Origin: Lentisphaerota bacterium
GTDB taxonomy: Bacteria > Verrucomicrobiota > Kiritimatiellia > UBA8416 > JAIOPI01
Assembly: GCA_021413965.1 (NCBI GenBank)
Contig: JAIOPI010000021.1
Coordinates: forward strand, 346,671 to 410,670
Reading direction: 5' to 3'
DNA: 64,000 nucleotides
The translations under genes and the position numbers were made by a program. A model generated the notes under the pieces. It was not told the DNA's origin, searched no databases, and was given only the letters and a program-made list of their open reading frames with translations. Positions 44,434-53,172 of the stretch are shown here, in pieces (position 1 is the stretch's first letter; every line of letters begins with the position of its first letter).

Positions 44434-47313
44434 CTACTGTCCTGATCGCGTTGCCAACACCCCTGCGGCGTGGCGGGCAAAATGGCCGCGCAGATCCTGG
44501 CGATAGGCTTCAAGGACCCGCGTGCCCGCGCCGTCGGGATCGCCGCCGCGAACCAGCGCGCGTGCCAGGTACAACTCGCGCAGGGCGTCGTTGCGGGTGC
44601 GCGTATCGGCGGCGCCTGCCGGGATGTCGGCCAGTTCGTCGGCCAGTTTCGTCCACGCATGCCCCCCGATCCCCGGCTTCGCGAGCACGTCGGTGAGGAC
44701 GGGAACAAAAGCGGGGTCGCGCACGGTTTCGGCATAGACCGAGACGGCTCTAAAATGGGAGAAGGCCTGTCCGGCATCAAGAGCGGCGGCCTTGTCCAGC
44801 ACCCCGGCGCACGCCGCGCGGCTGCGCAGCAGCGCCAGACACACGATGCATTCGTCAAGAGGGCTCAGGCTGCGACCGTATTGTCCCATGCCTGTGAAAT
44901 TCCAGCCTTCATCCCACTCGCACTGGCGCACGCGTTCGATCAGCACCGATTCGCCCGCGTTGTCCCCGAGCGCAGCCAGCAACTTGGCGCAGCGCACGCG
45001 CATGTCGGCATCGGGCTCGGCGGCCAGGCGCGCGCGCAGTGCCGGAATGGCCACCGCCGGCCGTCGCAGCGCAGCGGCCAGTTCCGCGTGCGCCAGCAAG
45101 TCGCCGCTGACCGCCGCTCGCACCACAGCCGCTGGCAGCGTCCCGTCCTCGCGGTGCAGCAGCGCCTGCTGCGGGATGATCCCCTTTTGTGCCAACTGGC
45201 GCTGCAGGAGCTTGATGTCGAGGGCGCGGATGTTGCCGTCACCGGCCCGCGCCGCCATGGCCGCGGCAACGCCCGCCGCGTACGCATGGTTCTGCGTATC
45301 CGCCTGCATGCGCAACACGGGCATCACGTCGCGCTGCGCACTCAGCCCAAGGCCGGTGACCAGGATGCCGTCGAGGCCGCGCGGCAACAGCGCGCGCAGT
45401 GGCAACCAGGCATCGTGAACGGCGCGGTCGGGCGGTTGCACGAAGAAGATCGGGTGCACGGTAAACCCGTGACTGTCGAAGTCGCTGCGGGTCAAGGCGA
45501 TGGTGTCGCGCCATTTTCGCCCGGTAAAGACGTCCAGCGGCGTCACCGTCACATCGCCCACGATCTGGCGCCGTTCGCGCGAGTCCACCAGCGGGACAAT
45601 ATCGAACCCATCCGCGAACTTGCGCCGCGCCACGATGAAGGCGCGGGTGACATCCACCGGGTCGCCGTCTTCAACGAACGTGTAGTCGGTGTTCTGGTAG
45701 ACGGGCCGGAACGGGCGTGCCGGCAAACCGGTTCCCTGAACGGCGAGATCGTCGTCACTCGCCACCCGGCAGGTTGCGCCGGCGGCAGCGGCCACGTCCG
45801 AGTTGCCGGTGGCATCGACCACGGCGCTGGCGCGCACCAGGCCGCGGCCCCAGGGGGTGTTCACGATCACGCCGCACACGAGCCGATCGCGCACCACAGC
45901 GCCCGAAACAAAACAACCGAACCAGATGGCACCGCCGCAGCGGCCAATCTCGCGGCGCAGCCATTCGGCCTTGTGGTCGTTGTTCCATCGATCCGGCGAG
46001 AACGGGGCATCGCCGGCCATCTTTCGCAACGCCTCTGTAATCTCCCCGGTAAAGCCGCCGCGGTAGCCGTGGTAGTAGACCGAAATGCAACCGAGCGTGC
46101 CGACGCCGCCCAAGCCGTGGAGCGGCTCGATGACCAGCACGCGCGCCCCTGCGCGCGCGGCCGCGATGGCCGCCGGCGCGCCACCGGTGCCACCGCCCAC
46201 CACCACGACATCAAACTCGCCCAGCACCGGCAGGTCGGCGCCGGCGCGGCCGCCCAACGTCGCGATCTGCTCGTTCTTGAACCGGGCGCAGGTGCAGGGT
46301 TCGCGCAGGGCGTTGTCCGATGCCGCCGGATGCAAAGGCCGCGGGGTGCGCACCGCCGGGAGGCGCTGCGCGCATGCGGCCACATGCGTGCCGAGACGTT
46401 GACCGGCCTCCATGGCGTGCGGTGCGACCAGCAGGTGCGCCGCGGCTTCCCGCGGCACGGCCGCACAAGGGCCAAGCACGAACAGATGAGCGCGGGGCGT
46501 GGCAAACGCCTCCAGGGGCAGGCTCGCGGCGGCGGGCCAGGCCAACGGCGGTGCCGTCGTCTGGATCGAAACCGGCGGCACAAACCAGAGGCGATCCGAT
46601 GCCCAGGTCTGGTCCTGGTGCCCGGTCCGATCGCGCATCGTGGTCTCGGCGGCCGCGAGCGCGGCCGGCGTCCAGGCGGGTAGGGGGAGCTCGGCCGTGT
46701 ATGCGAATGCCTCCGCTTCCGCAAGACGACCGTAATGCATGCCAGCGATGCGGCCGGGCAGTGGGCGCCCGACCGTGCCATCGTCGCCATCGGCCCGCCG
46801 CCCCGCCACCACGCGCTGGACGGTGATCGCCCCGCCGCTCCATGCAGAGAATGAAAGGCCGGCCGCCCGGGCAAGCGAGGCGAGGGGGGTCGCATCGACG
46901 AGCACGCGGGCGGTTACGGCAAAGAGACCAGTCCGTGACGTGAGCACCACGCCCGCCACCCGGTCGGCGGCGTCCACCAGCAGGTCGGCCGGCGCGCACC
47001 CGAACAACACGCGGACCCCGGCATCCAGGAGTTCGGCATCCAGGCGACGCTTCACATCCAACAGTCCGACCGGCACCCGGCGCGCTCCGGTGTCATCCTG
47101 GAAGATGTCGCGCGCCAGCGGTGTGGAGAGGGGCACGTCCGGGTCCAGCCAGAGCTGGCCAGTCGCGCAGATATCCTCGCCGAGGTAGTTCTCTGCTGCG
47201 ACCAGCAGCACGCGCACGCCGGCCCGGGCCGCCGCAGCCGCGGCAGCAACACCGCCGCTGGCTCCGCCCACCACCACAATGTCATACGATCCGATCAGTG
47301 GAATGCCGTTCAT
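44434..47313 (-). CDS. Tandem FAD-dependent oxidoreductase with HEAT-like C-terminus
   Basis: 959 residues. Two FAD-binding Rossmann modules stand in one chain: IVVVGGASGGVAAAAAAARAG at 12-32 (FAD_oxidored family) and VVVVGGGTGGAPAAIAAARAG at 369-389. The second continues with the complete FAD_oxidored signature (LGGVGTLGCISVYYHGYRGG; GSVVDATGNSDVAAAAGA type). Residues 700-959 are helical repeats (AVAIPALRARLAAEPDADMRVRCAKLLAALGD) like HEAT. The first module seems shorter and may be structural. Such enzymes oxidise or isomerise sugars or aglycones in PVC bacteria, but the reaction is unknown. The start ATG lies 7 bases after the DUF5696-like gene. Confidence 0.75.
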   Translation of the reverse strand: MNGIPLIGSYDIVVVGGASGGVAAAAAAARAGVRVLLVAAENYLGEDICATGQLWLDPDVPLSTPLARDIFQDDTGARRVPVGLLDVKRRLDAELLDAGVRVLFGCAPADLLVDAADRVAGVVLTSRTGLFAVTARVLVDATPLASLARAAGLSFSAWSGGAITVQRVVAGRRADGDDGTVGRPLPGRIAGMHYGRLAEAEAFAYTAELPLPAWTPAALAAAETTMRDRTGHQDQTWASDRLWFVPPVSIQTTAPPLAWPAAASLPLEAFATPRAHLFVLGPCAAVPREAAAHLLVAPHAMEAGQRLGTHVAACAQRLPAVRTPRPLHPAASDNALREPCTCARFKNEQIATLGGRAGADLPVLGEFDVVVVGGGTGGAPAAIAAARAGARVLVIEPLHGLGGVGTLGCISVYYHGYRGGFTGEITEALRKMAGDAPFSPDRWNNDHKAEWLRREIGRCGGAIWFGCFVSGAVVRDRLVCGVIVNTPWGRGLVRASAVVDATGNSDVAAAAGATCRVASDDDLAVQGTGLPARPFRPVYQNTDYTFVEDGDPVDVTRAFIVARRKFADGFDIVPLVDSRERRQIVGDVTVTPLDVFTGRKWRDTIALTRSDFDSHGFTVHPIFFVQPPDRAVHDAWLPLRALLPRGLDGILVTGLGLSAQRDVMPVLRMQADTQNHAYAAGVAAAMAARAGDGNIRALDIKLLQRQLAQKGIIPQQALLHREDGTLPAAVVRAAVSGDLLAHAELAAALRRPAVAIPALRARLAAEPDADMRVRCAKLLAALGDNAGESVLIERVRQCEWDEGWNFTGMGQYGRSLSPLDECIVCLALLRSRAACAGVLDKAAALDAGQAFSHFRAVSVYAETVRDPAFVPVLTDVLAKPGIGGHAWTKLADELADIPAGAADTRTRNDALRELYLARALVRGGDPDGAGTRVLEAYRQDLRGHFARHAAGVLATRSGQ

Positions 47314-47320
47314 TTGTGCG

Positions 47321-49276
47321 TCACTCTCTCTTGCTGAAGACTCTTGGAATCGTGATGCGTTTGCCGTCAACAAGCAGATCCTGTTTATTGAAATCGGCGG
47401 TCACTTCCGTCCCGTCCGAAAAGCGGGTCTGCTGGACGCCGTCCGCAAGCAGTCGCCAGTCGGTCAGCTCCTCGGTCACGAGCCGGCCGAAGCGTTCCAG
47501 GCACAGGTCATAGCGCGCCTTGATCTTTGCAATTCTCGCGGAGTCAAGAATTGCCATCACGCCCGGTTCGGCGGACCATTCGTCCCTGGGGATTTCGCCA
47601 AAGAGCACGCACCGCAGGGTGTCCTTCCACGTCATGTGCGAATTCTCATGGGTGATCAGATCGTGCAGTGCGAGTTGCCAGACCGGGACTTTCTGGTCGA
47701 GAAGGGCCGTAATCGGCCACTCGGGTTTGCAGAGCGAAAGGTGCCACTCGTTGCCGCCCGTCGCCATGGCGTCTGCGTGGACGACGCAGTAAAGGAAACC
47801 CATCTCCGTCTCGACGCCGCCGAAGATCGACCGGGCAACGTCGAGATAGCGGTTGATGCCGGCGGCATGGTCGCGTCGCGGTCCGCGGTGGACCGGGTGG
47901 TAATTCAGGTAAAGGGGATTCCCCATCCCATCCAGGTACTGCATGCCATTGAACCCGAAACTCTTCATCTGGTTCATGCGCTTTTCGAGCCAGCCGTCCG
48001 GGAACGAGAGTCCCCAGTGGGTGCTCTTGATCCCACCGCCCCAGAACCCCACAACCTTCGGCTGCCCCCAGATGTCGTGCACGACGCGATCGGGGTTGAA
48101 GTCCGGCGACTTGAAGAACGAGGATGCGCAGTTCAGATGCGTGGTAATGTGATAACCGAGCCCCTTGGCCACGGCGATCATCTCACGGAATCCGGACTCG
48201 CCTCCGATGCGCTGTTCAATCGGAAGATCGGTCGGCCAGGCACCGTCATGCCCCCGCGGATTCCAGCCGACGCTCTGGATGTAGACCCGGTCTATCCCGG
48301 CCGTTTTAAGCCGCTGAAAATTGCGTGATGCGTCCGCGAAGGTGAGGGTGCGCTTGAACAGAAGCTCGTCATTCCCGCCCTTGTCCCCGTACATCATGAT
48401 TCCCTGGCGCTGAATGCCATGGAACACCTTCATCGTGTACGCCTTCTGCTGGTAGGCGCACTCGGGCGACTCTTCGGCTCTCTGGCGCAGGGTCTTCTTT
48501 CCCAGATCCGCCATCACATGGCGGCGGAGTCTTTTGGCGGTCGCGACCACCAGGTCGTCCCTGGAGGCAAGCGGGGCGATGCGGATTTCACGCTGGCTCC
48601 AGTCCACCGGATCAATCCAGTTGCGCCGGAACATCGGGTAAAGCTCGACGCTGCCGCCACCTTTGCCGTCCGTATTGGCCTCGCAATACATGTCGCAGGC
48701 CCCTTGAACGGCAACAGCCATCAGGCCGCCCTGAGACGACTTGACGCCGCAGACCGGAAGCGTCGGGATGAGTTCCCAGCGCTCCTGTTCGCCGTAGATC
48801 AGGAAGCGATCGCGGATGCGGGGCTTGCCGGACGGCGAACACAGGACTCCGGTATTGACGGGAAGAAGCATCTTGCCGTTGCCGCCAACCGCCATCAACC
48901 CCGGCAGGGGGCGCACCGCATAGACCCGGTAAAGATCATCCTTCGCCTCCTCGACTTCCGCCGGAGGCACAAGCACCGAGAACTCCCCATCATCGGTCAA
49001 GGTGAGCCACACGCCGATCGTGATACCGCGGAACTTGTCGCGCACCGACACGTGAATTGACGTGTCGGTCTTTTCGACCTGCATCACGGAGTACTTCACG
49101 AGCGTGTCCACACGCTCCTGCATCCTGTCGCAGGCTTCAAAACTCAGAAGGGGAACGCGCGGTGATTTCCACGTTCCATCCCGGTGCCGCAGCTCGGCCG
49201 AAAGAACCTCGTCGTCCCCATGGACAATCAGTTCGAGCTTACGGTTCACCACTCGGCAGGGTTGTCGAGCAGGCAT
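47321..49276 (-). CDS. DUF5696-like putative glycoside hydrolase, copy B
   Basis: 651 residues, the same design as copy A at 28005: N-terminal sheet domain with LLPVNTGVLC, then LKTAGIDRVYIQSVGWNPRGHDGAWP, FGFNGMQYLDGMGNPLYLNYHP and EMGFLYCVVHADAMATGG. The two share most motifs along the full length, so they are duplicates with different target preferences. No signal peptide. The start ATG overlaps the deacylase stop in TAATG. Enzyme activity is inferred only from the distant barrel likeness. Confidence 0.65.
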   Translation of the reverse strand: MPARQPCRVVNRKLELIVHGDDEVLSAELRHRDGTWKSPRVPLLSFEACDRMQERVDTLVKYSVMQVEKTDTSIHVSVRDKFRGITIGVWLTLTDDGEFSVLVPPAEVEEAKDDLYRVYAVRPLPGLMAVGGNGKMLLPVNTGVLCSPSGKPRIRDRFLIYGEQERWELIPTLPVCGVKSSQGGLMAVAVQGACDMYCEANTDGKGGGSVELYPMFRRNWIDPVDWSQREIRIAPLASRDDLVVATAKRLRRHVMADLGKKTLRQRAEESPECAYQQKAYTMKVFHGIQRQGIMMYGDKGGNDELLFKRTLTFADASRNFQRLKTAGIDRVYIQSVGWNPRGHDGAWPTDLPIEQRIGGESGFREMIAVAKGLGYHITTHLNCASSFFKSPDFNPDRVVHDIWGQPKVVGFWGGGIKSTHWGLSFPDGWLEKRMNQMKSFGFNGMQYLDGMGNPLYLNYHPVHRGPRRDHAAGINRYLDVARSIFGGVETEMGFLYCVVHADAMATGGNEWHLSLCKPEWPITALLDQKVPVWQLALHDLITHENSHMTWKDTLRCVLFGEIPRDEWSAEPGVMAILDSARIAKIKARYDLCLERFGRLVTEELTDWRLLADGVQQTRFSDGTEVTADFNKQDLLVDGKRITIPRVFSKRE

Positions 49277-50322
49277 TATTGCGATCCCATCTTCGTTGGC
49301 TGTTTCAAGAGTCCGACCATCTGGCCCGGGTAGACCACGGCACTCGGTAGCGAGTCTTCGCCGAAGGGACAGCCCCCGAGATTGAACAGGAGGCTGTCAC
49401 AAGGGGCCTTGAACTCAAAAACGGGCTTCAGGGAGTCCAGCGAGAGGACGCTCAAGACCGTCTCCCCCTGCGTGACAGGATCCCCAATGCGGTGGTCGCT
49501 GACCAGAAGCCCTTCGGCATCCGTCTTGATCACATGCTCCTTGTGGCCTGGTCCGAATTCATATTGGGTTTCAGGCCGTTCAGGTTCTCCGGACAGTATC
49601 CCGGAGAACTTCAGAAGGTTCATGATTCCGCGCTCTCCATGGGCGACGGTCTCGGGGCAGATCATGTTCTGCGGGGTGAGTTCGCAGATCATGGACGGGA
49701 TTCCGGAACTGCATGCCAGCCACGTGCACGATCCGGACGCGTAGGAGGACTCGACGACGGCAAACCAGGGGAGACCGAAGGCTTTGAGCAGGGAAAGGTG
49801 CTTCTTGTATCCCATGGCGAGGGAAAGGCTGTTGTCTGTCCAGGCATGGAGATCCAGACAGACATCGGCATGCTTGAGATAGGTCTTCCACACGATGTCG
49901 GTGATCTCCTGGATGTAGGAATTGGAGTTGGTGGACGTCCTGTTCTTCCGCCAGGCGCGGTTCATGTTCATGTTCTGGCTGACACCCGTGTGTCGGTAGC
50001 GCAGCTTTTCGAGCGGGAAATCCATCTGATGCGCCCGGATGGCGAGAGGATTCATGATCGGGAGAAACACGGCGCACCCTGTCATCTCCTTCGTATTGAT
50101 GTGCTCAAAAGCGCGTGCGATTGACGCGATCCCGTTCAGTTCCCTGCCGTGCTGGCACGCGGTCACAACCGCCAGGGGTCCTGGCCTGCTGCCTTGAGCG
50201 ATCAGCACCGGCAAGCGCGTTTTGACGCCTTGGGCGACATGCGCGGTCTCCAACAAGCCCCTTCGCTTTCCAGCGCCCGTTCGTCTGTGCAACGATGTCG
50301 TGTTAATGCCTGGGGTAATCAT
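49276..50322 (-). CDS. Succinylglutamate desuccinylase/aspartoacylase-family deacylase
   Basis: 348 residues of the M14-like zinc deacylase family. The zinc motif is QHGRELNG (H58, E61) and the third ligand is H159 in CLDLHAW. MNRAW at 120-124 and CELTP are also typical, and the end (GDPVTQGETVLSVLS) is a small beta barrel. A perfect GGAGGA lies six bases before the ATG. Family members remove N-acyl groups from amino acids, or acyl groups from sugars; in this cluster deacylation of a sugar substituent is conceivable. Confidence 0.8.
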   Translation of the reverse strand: MITPGINTTSLHRRTGAGKRRGLLETAHVAQGVKTRLPVLIAQGSRPGPLAVVTACQHGRELNGIASIARAFEHINTKEMTGCAVFLPIMNPLAIRAHQMDFPLEKLRYRHTGVSQNMNMNRAWRKNRTSTNSNSYIQEITDIVWKTYLKHADVCLDLHAWTDNSLSLAMGYKKHLSLLKAFGLPWFAVVESSYASGSCTWLACSSGIPSMICELTPQNMICPETVAHGERGIMNLLKFSGILSGEPERPETQYEFGPGHKEHVIKTDAEGLLVSDHRIGDPVTQGETVLSVLSLDSLKPVFEFKAPCDSLLFNLGGCPFGEDSLPSAVVYPGQMVGLLKQPTKMGSQ

Positions 50323-50361
50323 GTTGAGTCCTCCAGTTCTCCCGTGACGGTTGCATGCCAC

Positions 50362-50574
50362 TCATCGGATCGCCACTGCCAGGAGGGGAACATCCCGGTC
50401 CAGCCACAGCCGGCCGGTGGCGCAGATGTCTTCACCCAAGTACGTTTGGGGCGTGGCCAGCAACACACGCGCGCCCGCCCGGGCGGCGGCGGCCGCCGCC
50501 GCCACGCCGCCACTGGATCCGCCGACCACGACCACATCCACGGCTGCAATTAGCGGAATCGATTGCCTGCTCAT
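50362..50574 (-). pseudogene. Truncated FAD-dependent oxidoreductase (N-terminal fragment)
   Basis: 70 residues, MSRQSIPLIAAVDVVVVGGS, GGVAAAAAAARAGARVLL, LGEDICATGRLWLDRDVP, then a few residues and a stop. It copies the first 61 residues of the gene at 44434 almost word for word, without the remaining 900. It stands between GH2 and the deacylase. Likely a truncated duplicate. Confidence 0.7.
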
Positions 50575-50587
50575 ACGCTTGGCAGCC

Positions 50588-53152
50588 TTACCCATTCCAG
50601 GCGGAGACTGTGAGCTCAGCCGTACTGTTGACACGCAATGTCCGAGACTCCCCCGCGTCAAGCCAGAGATAGTTTTCCGAAACCGTGAACGTATCCAGGT
50701 GGCCGGGGCGGTCGACGTGCACGCCCACCGCCGGCAATGCACCGGTGTTGGTGACCACCACCGCGCCCTCCTTCACGGCCATCTCGACCGTCGTGCGGGG
50801 CAGGCGGAACAGGCACCCCTTGTCGAATTCGTAGTTGATCCAGTAGAAGGTTCGGTCGGCCAATTGGCCATCCACGTGGACCTCGCTGACGAAGAGCAGC
50901 GGCGTGGTATTCGTCTGCTCCGTGTCCAAAGTGAAATGTCCCACCTTCAGCGGGCTCTTGATGGATCCCCTGCCGTCAAAGGCCATGCGGTTGACTTCCC
51001 GCAACGCGCCGTCGTAGGCCCGCACCGTCACGCGCCAGGCGTGACCGTTCAGGCGGTTGGCGTCATCCAGCAGGAACACATCCTGACCGAACCACATCCC
51101 CATGTTGTGCACGGTGTTGAAACACAGGGTGGCATGCAGCGGCGCCATCACCTGCTGCATGAAGTAGTGCCCCATCTTCGGCGCGCCGTACCAGTCGGCC
51201 GTGGCCCAGGAGGCCGCCGGGAAGTTGTCGTTCATCTTGTAGTATAGCGCCCCCGTGCAGTGTGGCCAGCGGCTGCGGGCGCGGTCGAACTGATGGCGCA
51301 GGCAGACCACCTGTGCCATCTGGGAGCCGATGACGAACTGCTCCATGGTGGCGTTCTTCGGGGCGAAGGTGTTCGCGTATTGCGCGATGCGCGAGAGGCA
51401 CTGCGTGGTGTTGAAGATCGGCGTGTGGAAGGCAAAACTGCCGTCCGCGGGCGGCGGCCAGAGCGTCTTCTCCGCATCGGGCAGGTAGCGTTGCACCGAT
51501 TCGTACACCGGGAAGCACGCCAGCCCATACTCGCCGAAGAAGTCGGCCTCCTTGCGCAGGTGCTCGTCCAGCGGCTGCCGGCCCCAGTAGCTGTCGTAGT
51601 TGTGCATGCTGCCGCCCCAGGGCTCGCCGCGATGGAAGGCGCGGGTGCCATCCAGCTCGATCGCCAGCCGCCCCATCATGTCGATGGCCTTGCCGAACGG
51701 ATTGCCGGATTCGTTGCCGCCGGTGTAGATCGCCAGCGAGGCCCGGTTGCGGAGGCGGAGCGTGTTCAGGCGGACGGTCTCCTCCAGCATGTCGTACGGT
51801 TGCGTCTTGTGGCTGCTCCACGCCGTGGGCCATTCCTGCATGACCATGATGCCGTAACGGTCGCAAAGGTCGTAGAAGTCATCCGTCTCCGGCATGCCGC
51901 TGCCCCAGGCGCGGATCATCTGGCAGTGCTGGTCGCGCGCCAGCGACAGGAAGCGGTCGTAGCGCTCCCGCCGGAAGTCCATGAGCGGGTCCAGGGTGCA
52001 CCAGCCGGTGCCCTTGACGAACATCGGCTTGCCGTTGATCACGAAGGTCCAGTTGAACTTCTCCGGCTTCGGCCCGCCAGGCAGCGGCGCCATCTCCACC
52101 GTCCGGATGCCGAAGGTGAACGACTGCGTGTCAGCCTGCCCCCCATGGTCGGGGCAAAACGACAGGGTCAACCGGTACAGGTTCGGGTCGCCCATGTCCA
52201 CGGGCCACCAGAGTTGCGGCTTCGGCATACGGAAGCGCAGGTGCAGGTCGCGCCGTGCGGCCGCGGCCTTGACCCGCAGGGTGAAGCGGCGCGCCGAACC
52301 CGTGAAGTTCTCGGGCTGGATGACACCGGCCAGGGTACCGGACCACTTCCCGGCGGCGCCTTCCAGCGCCACGGCGAGATCCATGACGCCGGTCCGGGCA
52401 TCGCGCGTGACCAGGAACGGGTGGTCCATGCGCACCGCGGGCGCGGATTCTACGCGCACGGAACGCCAGATACCCAGCGACGGACACTGCGAGTAGTGCC
52501 AGCCGTAGACGTTGTTGAACACGACCGTCCTATTCCAACTGGTGTTGTTGGTGCTTTGTTTCAGAAACCAGCCGTCGTTCTCCGCCGGAATGGGATCGAG
52601 CCGTACCACCAGCGTGTTCGCGTCCTGAAGGTGCGAGGCGACATCGAACGCCGGCCCGCCAAACATGCCTTCATGCCCGCCGAGTTTGCGGCCGTTCAGC
52701 CACACGGTGCAGCGGTTACAGACGCCATCGAACACCAGCCGTTCGCCTTGCATGCCCGCGGGGCGGAGGAACGTCGTCCGGAACCACCACGTCTTGTAGC
52801 TGGCCTGGGCCACGATGGGCTGGTTGCGTCCAATCGTCGGGTCCGGCATTTTTCCGGCCGCCACGAGCGCTGCATGCACGCTGCCCGGCACCTGCGCCGG
52901 GATGGCGTCGGTCCACGCGCCCGCCAGCCGCGCGTCCTCCTCGCCGGCCTCGGCCATCTGCCAGGCGCCGTCCAGCGTCAGCGCCGGCGCTCCGGCCGGA
53001 TGGTCGGCCGCACCGGCGCGCAGCGCGATCATCGTCGCCCGCGAGTCCATCGGCGCCGGCCCGGCGCCGTAACTCGCGTAATCGATTTCGTCCATGGACT
53101 TACCGGGGACGATCTTCATCTGGGTCAACCCTCTGCCGTGTGTACGCTTCAT
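50588..53152 (-). CDS. Glycoside hydrolase family 2 (beta-mannosidase-like)
   Basis: 854 residues. The sugar-binding jelly-roll (DAIPAQVPGSVHAALVAAG, YKTWWFRTTF, DGVCNRCTVWLNGRKLGGHEGMFGG), Ig-like domain and barrel (INGKPMFVKGTGWCTLDPL, QMIRAWGSGMPETDDFYDLCDRYGIMVMQEWP) are complete. The acid/base glutamate is E481 in YTGGNESGN, in the beta-mannosidase style. The ATG at 53152 has AGGAGGC nine bases upstream. No signal peptide. It probably removes beta-mannosyl or similar residues inside the cell. Confidence 0.85.
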   Translation of the reverse strand: MKRTHGRGLTQMKIVPGKSMDEIDYASYGAGPAPMDSRATMIALRAGAADHPAGAPALTLDGAWQMAEAGEEDARLAGAWTDAIPAQVPGSVHAALVAAGKMPDPTIGRNQPIVAQASYKTWWFRTTFLRPAGMQGERLVFDGVCNRCTVWLNGRKLGGHEGMFGGPAFDVASHLQDANTLVVRLDPIPAENDGWFLKQSTNNTSWNRTVVFNNVYGWHYSQCPSLGIWRSVRVESAPAVRMDHPFLVTRDARTGVMDLAVALEGAAGKWSGTLAGVIQPENFTGSARRFTLRVKAAAARRDLHLRFRMPKPQLWWPVDMGDPNLYRLTLSFCPDHGGQADTQSFTFGIRTVEMAPLPGGPKPEKFNWTFVINGKPMFVKGTGWCTLDPLMDFRRERYDRFLSLARDQHCQMIRAWGSGMPETDDFYDLCDRYGIMVMQEWPTAWSSHKTQPYDMLEETVRLNTLRLRNRASLAIYTGGNESGNPFGKAIDMMGRLAIELDGTRAFHRGEPWGGSMHNYDSYWGRQPLDEHLRKEADFFGEYGLACFPVYESVQRYLPDAEKTLWPPPADGSFAFHTPIFNTTQCLSRIAQYANTFAPKNATMEQFVIGSQMAQVVCLRHQFDRARSRWPHCTGALYYKMNDNFPAASWATADWYGAPKMGHYFMQQVMAPLHATLCFNTVHNMGMWFGQDVFLLDDANRLNGHAWRVTVRAYDGALREVNRMAFDGRGSIKSPLKVGHFTLDTEQTNTTPLLFVSEVHVDGQLADRTFYWINYEFDKGCLFRLPRTTVEMAVKEGAVVVTNTGALPAVGVHVDRPGHLDTFTVSENYLWLDAGESRTLRVNSTAELTVSAWNG

Positions 53153-53172
53153 ACTGTTCTTGCCTCCTGGTG

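Noticed and set aside
44470..46683. 737-residue ORF on the plus strand
   Set aside because: Shadow of the FAD oxidoreductase gene; Arg/His/Gln-rich with no family pattern.
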